Assembly: GCF_018446385.1 (NCBI RefSeq)
Contig: NC_055987.1
Span: forward strand, 8,951,705 to 9,015,704
Direction: 5' to 3'
DNA: 64,000 nucleotides
Origin: Zingiber officinale
Lineage: Eukaryota > Streptophyta > Magnoliopsida > Zingiberales > Zingiberaceae
Shown here: positions 20,126-31,162 of the stretch, piece by piece
Position numbering within the stretch: the first letter of the stretch is position 1
Layout: each line of letters starts with the position of its first letter
Notes under the pieces: model-generated
The model's input: only the letters and a program-made list of their open reading frames with translations
What the model was told of the DNA's origin: nothing
Database searches by the model: none
Program-made: the position numbers and the translations under genes

Positions 20126-21643
20126 TGTTGGTGCAACATCCCTCAGGTCAAGGTTGACCTGGTTGACCAAGTTGAGTCTTGGTTTGGGTTTCGATGTTTG
20201 ACAATACAAGGTTGATTGAAGAAGAGTCAAGTAGGTCAAGAATGACCGGATACTTGACTGGGAAGTCCTAACTGGGATGTTAGGCAGAAGGAAGGACCTA
20301 GTGAGTGAAGCTAGGCAGTGATGAAAATCCTAGTGAGTGAAGCTAGGCAGATTGGAAGTCCTGGTAAGTGAAGCCAGGCAGAAGAAAGTCCTAGTGAGTG
20401 AAGCTAGGCAGATTGGAAGTCCTGGTGAGTGAAGCCAGGCAGAAGAAAGTCCTGGTGAGTGAAGCCAGACAGAAGAAAATCCTGGTGAGTGAAGCCAGGT
20501 GAAAATCCTAGTGAGTGAAGCTAGGTGAAAGACCTGGTGAGTGAAGCCAGGCACGCGGAAATTCAGATGGGTCAAGATTGACCAGACATCTGGTGGAAGT
20601 CCAAGTAGGTCAAGGGAGTGAATGGATACTTGGCACGAAGAGAAAAGTCCAAGTGGGTCAAAGGGATTGACCGGACACTTGGTGGGGAGTCCTGGCAGGT
20701 CAAGGGAGTGACCAGATGCTAGGCATGATATACCAACAGGTCAAGGTTGACCGAATGTTGGTTTGAGAGGCTTGGGACTTGGTTTTGGGCAAAAACCAAG
20801 AGCTGGATCGATCAGTGGATCGATCCAGGAGCTGGATCGATCAGTGGATCGATCTAGGCTTTTCCCAGCGAACAGAAAGCCTCTGGATCGATCAGTGGAT
20901 CGATCCAGGTCTTTCCCAGCGAACAGAGAGCCTTTGGATCGATCAGTGGATCGATCCAGAGGTCCCTAATCGATCAGCCGATCGATTGGGACGCTGCTGG
21001 TTCGCGCGATAAGCGCTGGATCGATCCGTGGATCGATCCAGGTGTTTTCCCAGAGCACAGAGGTGCTCTGGATCGATCCGTGGATCGATCCAAAGCCTCC
21101 CCAATCGATTGGGAACTTTCGAATCGATCGGGATCCGACCGTTGCGTCGTATTTGAGCTGTAGGCGTGCGATGGCTGCGGTAGAGTTTTACGATTTCATC
21201 TCAGATTACACCAGCGACTTCTCCACACTTCTCTCAAGCTCAGATCGCCAGTTCTTGAAGGTTCTTGGTAGTTTCCCAAGTCAAGAGGCGGATCAAAAAC
21301 AAGAAGAAGAAGTTAGGGTTAGGGTTTTTATTGCACATCTTGTAAGCTTTTGCTTATCTTGTATTTTCCTTTCTTCTTCTTGTATTGAGAGTGTTGTAGG
21401 GCTTCTCCGCCTTTAGTAGTTATCATAAAGGAGTGTTATTCATAGTGGAGGGTGCGTGAGTAGGTGTGGATCCTTGGACTAGTCACCTCTTGTGAGGTGG
21501 ATACCAAGTAAACCAACCTTGTTAGCGTTGTGTGGTTTGTTTCTTGTATTTCCGCTGCGCATCTTTGAAGAAACAAGCAACGACGAGCACCTAGCATACG
21601 AAGAGCTATTCACCCCCCCTCTAGCTACTTTTCGGTCCTAACA
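20126..21643 (+). repeat. SirA 3' LTR
   Basis: 1518 bp copy of 7417-8936, preceded by PPT AAAAAGGGGGAGAT (20112-20125) and followed by TSD GGCCC. Hairpin units 20305-20556, palindromes 20804-21135. Confidence 0.93.
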
Positions 21644-21648
21644 GGCCC

Positions 21649-21932
21649 CACCCGGACCGAACCGGGAATGCCACCTGAATTGCCCATCGGGTTGACGACT
21701 AGCTCCACAGACCACCGGAGGTCCTTTCAGCGTGCTTCGTCCTCACTCGCACGCACCCTGGAAAACTTCCCAGGAGGTCACCCATCCTCAGATTTCTCCA
21801 ATCCAAGCACGCTTAACTTTGAAGTTCTTAAGTTTGAGCTTCCAAATAGGAAAGTGCACTTTAGTGATATGGATAGTACAATCTAACCTTTTAATCCATA
21901 CTTAACCAGAATCTCAGAACCGGGGTATTACA
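21649..21932 (-). repeat. Cassandra left LTR (main part) with 5S-like stretch
   Basis: This completes the LTR begun at 7391-7416. Bases about 21764-21831 are the reverse complement of the 5S rRNA A-box to C-box region: CTTCCCAGGAGGTCACCC and CCAAGCACGCTTAACTT match conserved 5S segments. In Cassandra this gives a pol III promoter in the LTR. Confidence 0.92.
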
Positions 21933-22009
21933 ATCACCCCCACTTAAAGACACACTGGGTGCTCCTGCCACAAGTGCACTCACGGTCGCAAGGTTGCTCT
22001 GATACCATC

Positions 22010-22319
22010 TGTAACGCCCCGGCCCGAGCGGGCCCCACCCGGACCGAACCGGGAATGCCACTTGAATTGCCCATCGGGTTGACGACTAGCTCCACAGACC
22101 ACCGGAGGTCCTTTCAGCGTGCTTTGTCCTCACTCGTACGCACCCTGGAAAACTTCCCAGGAGGTCACCCATCCTTAGATTTCTCCAAGCCAAATACACT
22201 TAACTTTGAAGTTCTTAAGTTTGAGCTTCCAAAAAGGAAGGTGCACCTTGGTGATATGGATAGTACCATCTAACCTTTTAAGCCATACTTAACCAGAATC
22301 TCAGAACCGGGGTATTACA
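22010..22319 (-). repeat. Cassandra right LTR with decayed 5S-like stretch
   Basis: 310 bp, TGTAACGCCC...GGTATTACA. The 5S-like part (about 22152-22217) keeps the C-box segment GGAGGTCACCC, but the A-box part reads CAAATACACTTAACTT, a weaker match than in the left copy. Confidence 0.92.
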
Positions 22320-22324
22320 AAAAG

Positions 22325-23180
22325 TCTGTTAACTTGTGGCATAAACATTTGGGGGCGTATCTCTAAAGAAAGATTAGAAAGATTAATAAAGAATGAAATC
22401 CTACCAGATTTGGATTTTACCGATCTTGGCATTTGTGTGGATTGTATTAAAGGAAAACAAACAAAACACACAAAGAAAGGAGCCACAAGAAGCACACAAC
22501 TCCTTGAGATAATACACATTGATATTTGTGAGCCTTTTGATATTTCATCTATAGGAAAGGACAAATATTTCATCATCTTCATCGACGACTTAGACGTTAT
22601 GGTTATGTCTATCTAATACATGGAAAATCTAAGTAAGTAAATGTCCTAGAGATATTTATTAATGAGGTTAAAAGATAATTAGATAAAAAAAAGTAAAAAT
22701 TATTCGATCTGATAGTGGTGGTGAATATTATAAAAAAATATAATCATTCAGGACAATGTCTAGGACCGTTTGCTAAATTCCTTGAGAAACATGACATTTG
22801 TGCTTAGTACACTGTGTCAGGTACATCACACCAAATGGTATAGCAGAAAGGCATAATCGTACTTTATTAGATATGGTTAGGAGTATTATGAATAACTCAT
22901 CATTACCAACGTCTTTATGGATGCATACATTAAAAACTATTTCGTATTTATTGGACAGGGTTCATAGTAAGGGAGTTCTTAAAACTCCTTTTAAACTGTG
23001 AACTGATAGGAAACCTAGTTTAAGGCACCTGTATATTTGGGCCTGCTCGACATAAATAAGAATTTATAATCCACATGAAAAGAACAATCAGTAGTTTTTT
23101 CACTGGTTATCTACAAAATCTAAAGAGTACCAATTTTACGATCCTTACCATAATACAAAATTGTTGAAACTAGAAATGCT
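22325..23180 (+). pseudogene. Cop1 integrase region
   Basis: Resumes at SVNLWHKHLG after Cassandra; the HHCC finger includes CVDCIKGKQTKH near 22436. The core shows IIHIDICEPF, a broken FIDD segment, IRSDSGGEYY near 22706 and NGIAERHNRTLLDMVRSIMN near 22832 (the active-site Glu is in AERHNR). Several frameshifts and stops separate these parts, so it is inactive. Confidence 0.85.
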
Positions 23181-23814
23181 AGATTTATTAAAAATGGCGA
23201 CATTAGTGGGAGTGAAGAGCCACGTAAAGTGGATATTGAAAAAGTAAGGGTAGAGTTTCCTTTACCTAGGACCTTTTCTCATATTGTTGTTCCTATAATT
23301 ATTGAATCATTAAACAACACACAAGAACAATATATAAATGATAAAACTCCTATAAATGAAATTATTATCAATAAATCGATAGTAGATGAAACACATAAAA
23401 TAGTATTAAGAAGGTCTGAAAGACAAAGGAGACTTGCTATTTCTAATGATTATGTGGTTTATCTTCAAGAACATGAATTTGATATAGGAATCCATGAAGA
23501 TTCAGTTTCCTTTTCATAGGTCATAAAAGGTACTAATTCTAATAACTAGTTAGATGTCATGAAAGAAGAATTGGAATTAACGGTTCATAATGAAGTCTAG
23601 GATCTTGTTGAATTACTAGAAGGTCGTAAGAAAGTTGGATGTAAATGGGTCTTTAAGACCAAATACGATTCTAATGGAAATATCGAAAGGTATAAGGCAA
23701 ACTTGTTGGCAAAGGGTTCACTCAGAAAAGTCGTATTGATTATAAAGAGACGTTTTAACCTGTCTTTAAGAAGGATTCCTTTAGAATTATAATGGCTTTG
23801 GTGGCTCATTATGA
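23181..23814 (+). pseudogene. Cop1 reverse transcriptase, N-terminal part
   Basis: An open stretch 23229-23519 carries the linker before RT (LRRSERQRR). It is followed by out-of-frame pieces DLVELLEGRKKVGCKWVFK and KANLLAKGS, and IMALVAHYDL near 23790, typical copia RT motifs. The reading stops at SirC (23820) and resumes as LYQMDVKT at 45464. Confidence 0.83.
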
Positions 23815-23819
23815 CTTAG

Positions 23820-24753
23820 TGTTGAACCCCATGGTAGTTTTGATGTGATCAACCAGGTTAAGTTAGGTCCCGTTATGTTTGACCCTTGTGTCTAAGTGTG
23901 CAGGAACTTAGGAACATAAAAAGTTGAGTGGAAGACGCAGCTAGCGAGAAGGATGGCACGGGAAGGGAGCTAACGGGCTTAGTGCATCCGAGGGATGAGG
24001 TGTTGCGGAAGAATACACCGGTGAACGAGAAGGATGTGCACGACGTTCCGAGGGACGAGAAGCCGGAGCAGAAGCCTACTCGAGGAGAATGCCGAAAAAT
24101 GGGTCTGGTTGAGTCCTATTTCGGATGGTCGTGATCACCCAGGCCATCAGAACAACAGAAGAGCGAAAGAAGACTGAAGATGCTGCTGGAGGTGCCTTCA
24201 AAGGGACTTGAAGGTGCCTCTGAAGCGTCTTCAAAGGGAATTGAAGGCGCCTCTGAGGCGTCTTCGTGGCACCTCTACGCCTCATTGTGGAAGGCACCAA
24301 TGCCCTATGGAAGGTGCCTTCGACCAAGTTGATTTTAGCTGTTACCAAAGGATAAAACTTTATACTTTGGAGCCTTGTTGGAGGCGCCTTCCAGCCCTAT
24401 GGAAGGCGCCTTCAAGCCACAGATAAGATTTTTCAGGGGCTATAAAAAGATCCTTGGACCTAGGAAATAAACAATCAACTCTTGTATTCTTTTCCTAGCA
24501 ATTGTCTGAGCGTTTAATGATTGTAAGAGGCTTCTCCGCCTACACGAAGGAGATCTTTTAGAGCTTTTTATTGCCCTTGGATTAACAACCACGTAGGTTG
24601 TAACCAAGTAAATAGTATGCCTTGTTTCTTTAGTTATTAATTTAAGTTATTATTATTGTTACTTTTAATTTGAGTTAAAAGAATGTGAAAGGTATTATTT
24701 TCATATTCAGGTTATTCACATCTCCCTCCTATCGGCCTCCAATGGTCCTAACA
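23820..24753 (+). repeat. SirC 5' LTR with GGCGCC palindromes
   Basis: 934 bp. GAAGGCGCCTTC-like palindromes and degraded forms at 24187-24416. TATA-like TATAAAAAG at 24441-24449. PBS two bases after the end. The 3' copy (44521-45458) has more intact GGCGCC cores (about 44895-45118) but a weakened TATA (TTTAAAAAG). Confidence 0.9.
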
Positions 24754-24812
24754 AGTGGTATCAGAGTCAGGACGTCTCAGAAGGACTAACTGCCGATTAA
24801 AGCAATGAGACG

Positions 24813-24850
24813 ATGGCTGGTGCAAGCATTCACCCACCAAAATTCGATCC
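24813..24850 (+). pseudogene. SirC gag start, cut by TrimE
   Basis: MAGASIHPPKFD matches the start of SirH gag (MAGANIHPSKFD at 62807). The frame is cut at 24851 by TrimE and resumes at 37007, at a point about 35 codons further on than in SirH gag, so some sequence was lost at the insertion. Confidence 0.8.
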
Positions 24851-25095
24851 TGTTGGATCGAAAAGAATTTAGATATCTCCACAATAGCATGATATTGTCC
24901 ACTTTGGGCCTAGACCCTCATGGCTTTGCTCTTGGGCTCTCTCTAAAAGGTCTCATGCCAATGGAGATATCTTTTATCTTATAAACTCATGATCTTTCCC
25001 ATGTGTTTCCAATATGGGAATATGTTTGTAACCTTACAACCCCAACAATCCCCCCCCTCAAACAAAGGATCATAGGCTTCCCACATCCGATCCTC

Positions 25096-26880
25096 TGTTG
25101 ATACAGTCTGACCTGGATGTTGTTTTGATGTTGACACTGATTTAAGTTTCAATCAGATATTGAATTAACTCAGACAAATCAGGGTTGACTTGGTTGACCT
25201 GATTAATCTGATTGGGAAAAGTCCGAGCAAGGAGCTTGGCACGGGGGAAAGTCCTGGTGAGTGAAGCCAGGCAATTGGAGAAGTCCTGGTGAGTGAAGCC
25301 AGGCAATTGGAAAAGTCCTGGTGAGTGAAGCTACAAGAAATCGGAGAGTGAAGCCAGCAATTGGAGAAGTGTCGGGTGAGTCAGCATTGGGCAATTGGTC
25401 CGGGTCCCTTGATGAATAGCCTGGGCGACCGGACCAAGTCCGTGAGTGAAGCCAGGCAAGGAAAATCCAGATGGATCAAGGGTGATCGGACATCGGTGTT
25501 GGGAAGTCCAAGTATGGAAACTTGGCATGTATAGTCGGAGAAGAGCTCGGTAGCTCGGGACTGTCAGGATTAAGGGTAGCAAGCTTGGAAGCTTGCCTCT
25601 TAAATCATACCTTGGATCGGTCGATGACCGATCCAGGTGCACAAGTGGCACGGTGATCGGCCGCCGATCGGACTAAGTGTCTCGATCGGTCTACGGACCG
25701 ATCCAAGAAACACTATATCAGAAGAGCGATCGGTATTCCGCCGACCGATCGGTGAGAACTCGAGAATACTCGATGCTATCAGATCGATCGACCGTCTCGG
25801 ACCGGTCGATTGATGCCCGATCGGTCCGGAGACCGATCATCACCTCTGATCGGTCCGAGGACCGATCAGTTAGTTTCGATCGGTCCGCACCGATCGAACG
25901 ATCGAAAAGAGATTTGAGCGTATGGATCGGTCCGCACCGATCCATATTATAGTCTGTTTTGCATGCACTTTCTCTGATTCTTTCTGATTCAAAGTTGCTT
26001 TTGCCTAAATATTTCTAACCATCTGCTGCAAGATTTTGAGGTGCAGGTTACTGGTAATTTGCAATTGGTTGATTTCAAATTGAGCTTCATTAGTAGAGGA
26101 TACCAGAGAAACTTTTGCTATGTTCCACTGTAAACCTGTTAAAGCAGCAAAGTCGTGGCTGCGATCTGGCGGTGATCTGGCATCGATCAGCTCAACTCAT
26201 GGTGATTGGGTGGAGCTCAGAGACACCAGTGAAGACCAGAATTCCATTGGTGTGAGCTCAGATGATCAGATGAGAAAGAAGCGTGATTGGCGATGCTATG
26301 GCTGGATGCAGAGATTTGCTGCAGTTTGGCAGGGATCCGTTGCGGGCGAAAGGCAGAGATGGCAGAGACATAAAAGGCTGGTTGAAGAGAGGGTTAAGAA
26401 GAAGTTTTTCTGGAGAAAAGAAACTCTCTGTCGATCGGTGCAAAAGCTTTGACGCTCGGGGCTGAGAAGCGGCTGTCTCGACTTGCTCTCTGTTTCACTG
26501 ACCTTCGCGTGACTGTAAGCTTAATTTTCATTCTCCTAAGTCACCAAGCTCAGTAAGTCTTGTGCTATATTCTACATACCTGTTGAGATTTTGTTGAGAG
26601 GTCACTCCACCGAGAAGGAGAAAGTTCATAGCCGGGTGTTCACCGGGGTTGATCTACCGAAGATCGGCTTGTCCACCTTACGGACACCGAGGAGTAGGGG
26701 CAAGTTATCCCCGAACCTCGTAAACACTTGAGTCACTGTGGTTTGCTTTGGTTCTTCTCTTATTCTTATTCTGTTCTTAACTTGTTTTCCGCTGCGCTAA
26801 CCACTCGTGTGAGTTTTATCTTTGAGTTTTAGCTTTTGAAGAGGCTATTCACCCCCCTCTAGCCATCCAAGATCCTAACA
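25096..26880 (+). repeat. SirD 5' LTR
   Basis: 1785 bp, TGTTGATAC...CCTAACA. Hairpin units (about 25250-25460), GATCGGTC palindromes (25612-25946), then about 930 bp nearly identical to the 3' LTR. An open frame at 26120-26452 is repeated unchanged at 35818-36150 because it lies in both LTRs; it resembles no family I know and is probably chance. Confidence 0.93.
25612..25946. repeat. SirD LTR palindrome array (GATCGGTC-type)
   Basis: About eight GATCGGTC-centre-GACCGATC palindromes. The counterpart in the 3' LTR is 35288-35643 and the internal counterpart is 32473-32752. The two LTR arrays differ by many small indels although the flanking LTR sequence is almost unchanged. Confidence 0.88.
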
Positions 26881-26935
26881 AGTGGTATCAGAGCTTGGAG
26901 CTCTTCATCCGGCTTAACAACCTAAGAGCAAAGAG

Positions 26936-28576
26936 ATGGCCATGAGGGAAGGCTTTAGCACAAATCGACCACCTTACTTTGAAGGGGCAGATTTCCAGTA
27001 CTGGAAGGGACGCATGGAGTATTACCTAAAGACGGACATTGCCATGTGGTTCTCAGTCAAGGAAGGCTACACACCACCAAGAGATGAGGAAGGTAAGGAG
27101 CTCGAATCGTCAAGGTGGTCTACCGAACAACTCCGCAAAGCACAAGCCGATGCCAAGGCCATGGTCACCTTGCAATGTGGAATCGCCAAGGACCAACTAG
27201 TCAAGGTAGGTCCTTTTACTAGTGCAAGAGATCTATGGAACAAGCTCATTGAGCTTCAAGAAGGGACTCGGGACTCTCGAATTGCCAAGAGAGACTTGTT
27301 CCTCAACCAACTCCAGAACCTCACCATGAAGGAAAATGAGAATGTAAGTGAACTTCATGGTAGGTTTAAAGAGATCATTAACGGTCTCCATTCCATAGAT
27401 GAACATGTAGAAAACCGCGATCTTGTAAGGTATGCACTTAAAGCTTTTCCTAGGAATGCCTTGTGGTCATCTATGGTAGATGCCTACAAGGTATCCAAGG
27501 ATCTTTCAATTGTCAAGTTAGATGAATTTTTCTGTGAAATGGAATTACATGAACTTGCTAACAAAGGCCAAAAGGAGAAAGGTATTGCTCTTGTTGCAGG
27601 AGAAAGGAGCAAGGATGGGAGAAGGAAGAAGGAAAAGAAGAAAGAAAAGGAGATCTCCTCATCCACCTCTTCCTCCGAGTCCGATGACGAAGGCGAATCA
27701 TCGTCATCAAGCGAAATGGCGAATTTCGTGAGGAGGATCATGAGAAGAAGCCGAAGATACAAAGGTAAACCTAATGATCCGAACATTGATAAATCTAACG
27801 TTACGTGCTATGAATGTAGTAAGAAAGGGCACTACCGAAGTGAGTGTCCTAAGCTCAAGAAGGAAGAACGAGCCAAGAAGAAGGAAGAACGAGCCAAGAA
27901 GAAAGAAGAAAGAAGCAAAAAGAAGAAGGCCCTTAAGGCCACTTGGGATGAGTCATCTTCAAGCTCATCCGAGGAAGAAGAGAAGAAGGAGAAGAGCACT
28001 CGCCATTTAGCACTCATGGCAAGGGAGGACTCCGGAAGCGATGGCAACTCAAGTGATGCTTCAAACGCGGCCTCATCATCCTCGGATGATGAAGAGGTAA
28101 CCTCTTCTCATGTAGAAAAATGTTATAAGACTATTACTCATTTATCTACATTGCTTAAAAAGTCGAAAACAGAAAATAAATTGTTAAAAGAAGAAGTAGA
28201 AATGCTAAAGGCTCTTAGGGAAGATGAGGTTGATGACCTTCATCTAGAGCTTCTTGAAGATGAGAACAAGGCTTTGAAGAGTGAGGTTGAGAAGCTCAAG
28301 AAAATGCTTGAGAAATTCTCAACTAGCTCTAAGACATTAGACATGATCTTAAATGCCCAAAGGGCAGTCTACAACAAAGCCGGGATAGGTTATCAACCCA
28401 AAGAATCGAGTTTTATCTCATTAGTGTCTAGGACCCAATACCATAGATCAAATGATTCTAGGGTTCATGGAACTAGGAAGGGTATGACCAAAGCATGGGT
28501 TCCTAGGTCACTTCTTGTAGATGCATTAGGTCCCAAGATTTGGGTACCTAAAACATCTATCTTTCGTATCTTGTAG
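26936..28576 (+). CDS. SirD gag polyprotein
   Basis: 546 residues from ATG 26936, starting MAMREGFSTNRPPYFEGADF. UBN2/DUF4219-type gag head with YWKGRMEYYL, then a second conserved part around DLFLNQLQNLTMKENENVSE. One CCHC knuckle (C291, C294, H299, C304: CYECSKKGHYRSEC), a basic repeat of KKEERAK units after it (about 308-335), Ser/Glu-rich linkers and a coiled coil around 400-470. The C-terminus GPKIWVPKTS is typical of Sirevirus gag. It ends in TAG at 28574-28576, and pol follows in the same frame with no gap, so Gag-Pol could arise by stop-codon read-through. Unlike SirA and SirB it has a single knuckle. Confidence 0.93.
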   Translation: MAMREGFSTNRPPYFEGADFQYWKGRMEYYLKTDIAMWFSVKEGYTPPRDEEGKELESSRWSTEQLRKAQADAKAMVTLQCGIAKDQLVKVGPFTSARDLWNKLIELQEGTRDSRIAKRDLFLNQLQNLTMKENENVSELHGRFKEIINGLHSIDEHVENRDLVRYALKAFPRNALWSSMVDAYKVSKDLSIVKLDEFFCEMELHELANKGQKEKGIALVAGERSKDGRRKKEKKKEKEISSSTSSSESDDEGESSSSSEMANFVRRIMRRSRRYKGKPNDPNIDKSNVTCYECSKKGHYRSECPKLKKEERAKKKEERAKKKEERSKKKKALKATWDESSSSSSEEEEKKEKSTRHLALMAREDSGSDGNSSDASNAASSSSDDEEVTSSHVEKCYKTITHLSTLLKKSKTENKLLKEEVEMLKALREDEVDDLHLELLEDENKALKSEVEKLKKMLEKFSTSSKTLDMILNAQRAVYNKAGIGYQPKESSFISLVSRTQYHRSNDSRVHGTRKGMTKAWVPRSLLVDALGPKIWVPKTSIFRIL

Positions 28577-28579
28577 GCA

Positions 28580-31162
28580 TTGATCGAGGGGGAGCACCTA
28601 TCAACTTGGTTTGTTGATAGTGGATGCTCCAAGCACATGACCGGGGACAAATCTCTATTTGCTTCTCTTCAAAACAAAAGTAGAGGTAATGTGTCCTTTG
28701 GTAACAATGGTAGTCTTAAGGTAATAGGAGTTGGAGACATTCATATATCCGAATGTCTTCATATCAAGAATGTCCTTCTAGTCAAGGGAATGACTTTTAA
28801 TCTCCTAAGTGTCAGTCAATTGTGTGATACGGGTTACACAATTGAATTTCATTCAAGTCAATGTTTGGTTAAAAACATTGACACACTTGACACAGTACTA
28901 GTAGGCACAAGGGTAGACAATATTTATCAAGTATCATTTAAAAGTGCTACTAATGCTTTGATTAAGTGTTTCATGTCAAAAGAAGAAGAGTCTTGGCTAT
29001 GGCATAGAAGGTTGGCACATGTAAACATGAAGAACATCCGGAAGCTAGCAAACAAAGGATTAGTGCGAGGCTTACCAAGCATCAAATATCAAAAGAACAA
29101 ACTATGTGATGCATGTCAAAAGGGTAAGCAAACAAAAGCGGTTCATAAAGGTAAAAGCATTGTAAGTACTTCTACTCCGTTAGACTTATTGCACATGGAC
29201 CTATTTGATTGCAGTAGTGTAATATCTTTGAATGGAAGTAGATATTGTCTTGTGATTATTGATGATTTCACTAGATATACTTGGACCTTCTTTTTGAAAC
29301 ATAAGGACCAAACCATAGATATTTTCATTTCTTTTTGTAGAAGAACGGAAAATGAAAAATCAACCACAATTAAAACCATTAGGAGTGATCATGGTGGTGA
29401 ATTCCAAAACCATAGGTTTTTAGAGTTTTGTCAAGAGAAGGGTTATAGACATGAGTTCTCTACTCCAAGGACCCCACAGCAAAATGGGGTTGTGGAGAGA
29501 AAGAACCGAGTCCTACAGGAGGCTGCACGAAGCATGCTCAATGAGTACTCTTTGCCGAGCTACTTATGGGCCGAAGCTGTGAGTACAGCTTGCTATGTGC
29601 AAAATCGAGTCCTAATACACAGATTTTTAGGAAAGACCCCTCATGAACTTTGGTTTGGGAAACCACCTACAATTAAACATCTTAGGGTGTTTGGTTGTAA
29701 GGTGTTTATCTTGAACACAAAGGATCATCTTGGGAAGTTCACGGCTAAGGCTGATGAAGGGATACTGGTCGGGTATTCACTCACCAGCAAAGCCTATCGA
29801 GTCTACAACAGTGGGACTAAATTGATTGAAGAGTCCTCTGATGTAGCTTTTGAAGAAATCCCTAATTTAAATGATCAATCAAGGGATGTAGAACAAATTC
29901 AATTCGAACTTAGAAGGCTAAGTTTGAATGACCAAAACATCGAAAGAGTCGAAATTGACTCTGATAATGATGAGCAAGGACAACAAAGAACTCAGGTGGA
30001 TCCATTGCCTGATATTGAGTCCTTGTCTGTGCCAAGTGAGACCACTCATGAGGCACCATCAGCACCAAGGCAGTCTAGGCTAGACACTAGTCACCCCCAA
30101 GACCAGATTGTGGGAGACATCCATCAAGGGGTTAGGACTAGGTCATTCTTTAGAAATGAGTCCAATGAGGTCGCTTTGATCTCAGAAATTGAACCTAGAT
30201 TAATTGATGAGGCATTGCATGATCCTGAGTGGATCATAGCTATGCAAGACGAATTAGGTCAATTTGAGAGGAGCCAAGTATGGGACTTGGTTCCCAGACC
30301 TAAGAAGACCACCATTATTGGAACCAAATGGGTCTTCAAGAACAAATTGAACCAAAAGGGAGAGGTAGTTAGAAACAAGGCAAGACTTGTAGCCAAGGGC
30401 TATAGTCAAGTTGAAGGCCTTGATTATGATGAGACATATGCTCCAGTGGCCCGATTAGAGTCCATTCGCTTAATGCTAGCTTTTGCTGCACATAGAGGTT
30501 TCAAGCTCTATCAAATGGATGTAAAATCGGCCTTCTTAAATGGTCTCATTAAGGAAGAAGTTTATGTTGAACAACCACCGGGATTTGTGAATACCGAATC
30601 TCCAAATCACGTGTACAAGCTCAAGAAAGCACTTTATGGGCTTAAACAAGCACCACGAGCTTGGTACGAAAGGTTGTCAACATATCTACTAGAGAAGGGC
30701 TTTGTTAGAGGACAAATAGACCCAACACTATTTCTACGTAGAGATGGTGAAAATATTTTTGTAGCCCAAGTATATGTCGATGACATAATTTGTGGCTCAA
30801 ACAACAAGGGCTATTTAAATGAGTTCATCACTCACATGGAGAGTGAGTTTGAGATGAGTCTAGTGGGAGAATTGACTTTCTTCCTTGGACTCGAAATCAA
30901 ACAAACTAGAGATGGTATTTATGTCCATCAAGCAAAATACACTCAAGAGATGCTCAGAAAATTCAATATGAGTGACTCTAAGGAAGTGTCCACTCCAATG
31001 GCGACAAACACTCGCCTTGACAATGATGAGAGTGGAAAACCAGTTGATCTAACGCAATATAGAAGCATGATCGGTAGTCTTCTATATCTCACAACAAGAG
31101 ACCCGATATACTTTTTGTTGTGGGCATGTGCGCTAGAGTATGTGCAAAGGAATCTCATTTAA
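28580..31162 (+). pseudogene. SirD pol: protease, integrase, reverse transcriptase (frameshifted at the end)
   Basis: Open directly after the gag TAG, in the gag frame; no ATG is needed if translated by read-through. Residues counted from 28580: protease [11 protein letters not shown] (D13); GAG-pre-integrase with [10 protein letters not shown] and CDACQKGK; integrase with [17 protein letters not shown] and NGVVERKNR (D, D, E); RT with [26 protein letters not shown] and the catalytic box YVDD at 732-735. All catalytic residues are present. The frame runs off after [13 protein letters not shown] (about 31095) into a premature stop at 31160-31162. RNase H continues one frame back, which fits loss of one base. 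Apart from that the polyprotein looks functional. Confidence 0.93.

Larger units (their letters stand above)
7417..21643 (+). mobile_element. SirA: gag-only Sirevirus-like copia element
   Basis: LTRs 7417-8936 and 20126-21643, perfect TSD GGCCC (7412-7416, 21644-21648), inside the left Cassandra LTR. iMet PBS TGGTATCAGAGC at 8939-8950; polypurine tract AAAAAGGGGGAGAT just before 20126. The only coding region is a frameshifted gag (9071-10895). No protease, integrase, RT or RNase H is seen, so it is non-autonomous. SirB (13189-20087) sits in its 3' internal region. Confidence 0.93.
7391..22319 (-). mobile_element. Cas: Cassandra TRIM with 5S-rRNA-like LTRs
   Basis: A terminal-repeat retrotransposon in miniature, about 697 bp once the nested SirA is removed, in minus orientation. 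LTRs run TGTAAC...TTACA on the plus strand. Left LTR: 7391-7416 plus 21649-21932. Internal: 21933-22009. Right LTR: 22010-22319. The internal region carries the reverse-complement PBS (GCTCTGATACCA, 21997-22008) beside the right LTR and a purine tract (minus strand) beside the left LTR. Each LTR holds a stretch complementary to 5S rRNA, the hallmark of Cassandra. The TSD AAAAG (7386-7390 and 22320-22324) is perfect. It has no coding capacity and needs proteins in trans. Confidence 0.93.

Noticed and set aside
21764..21831. A 5S rRNA gene on the minus strand
   Set aside because: Only part of 5S is present, it is repeated in both terminal repeats, and it has PBS and PPT context. It is Cassandra.
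26120..26452. 110-codon open frame repeated exactly at 35818-36150
   Set aside because: It lies in both LTRs of SirD, so its duplication is explained by retrotransposition. No known domain.
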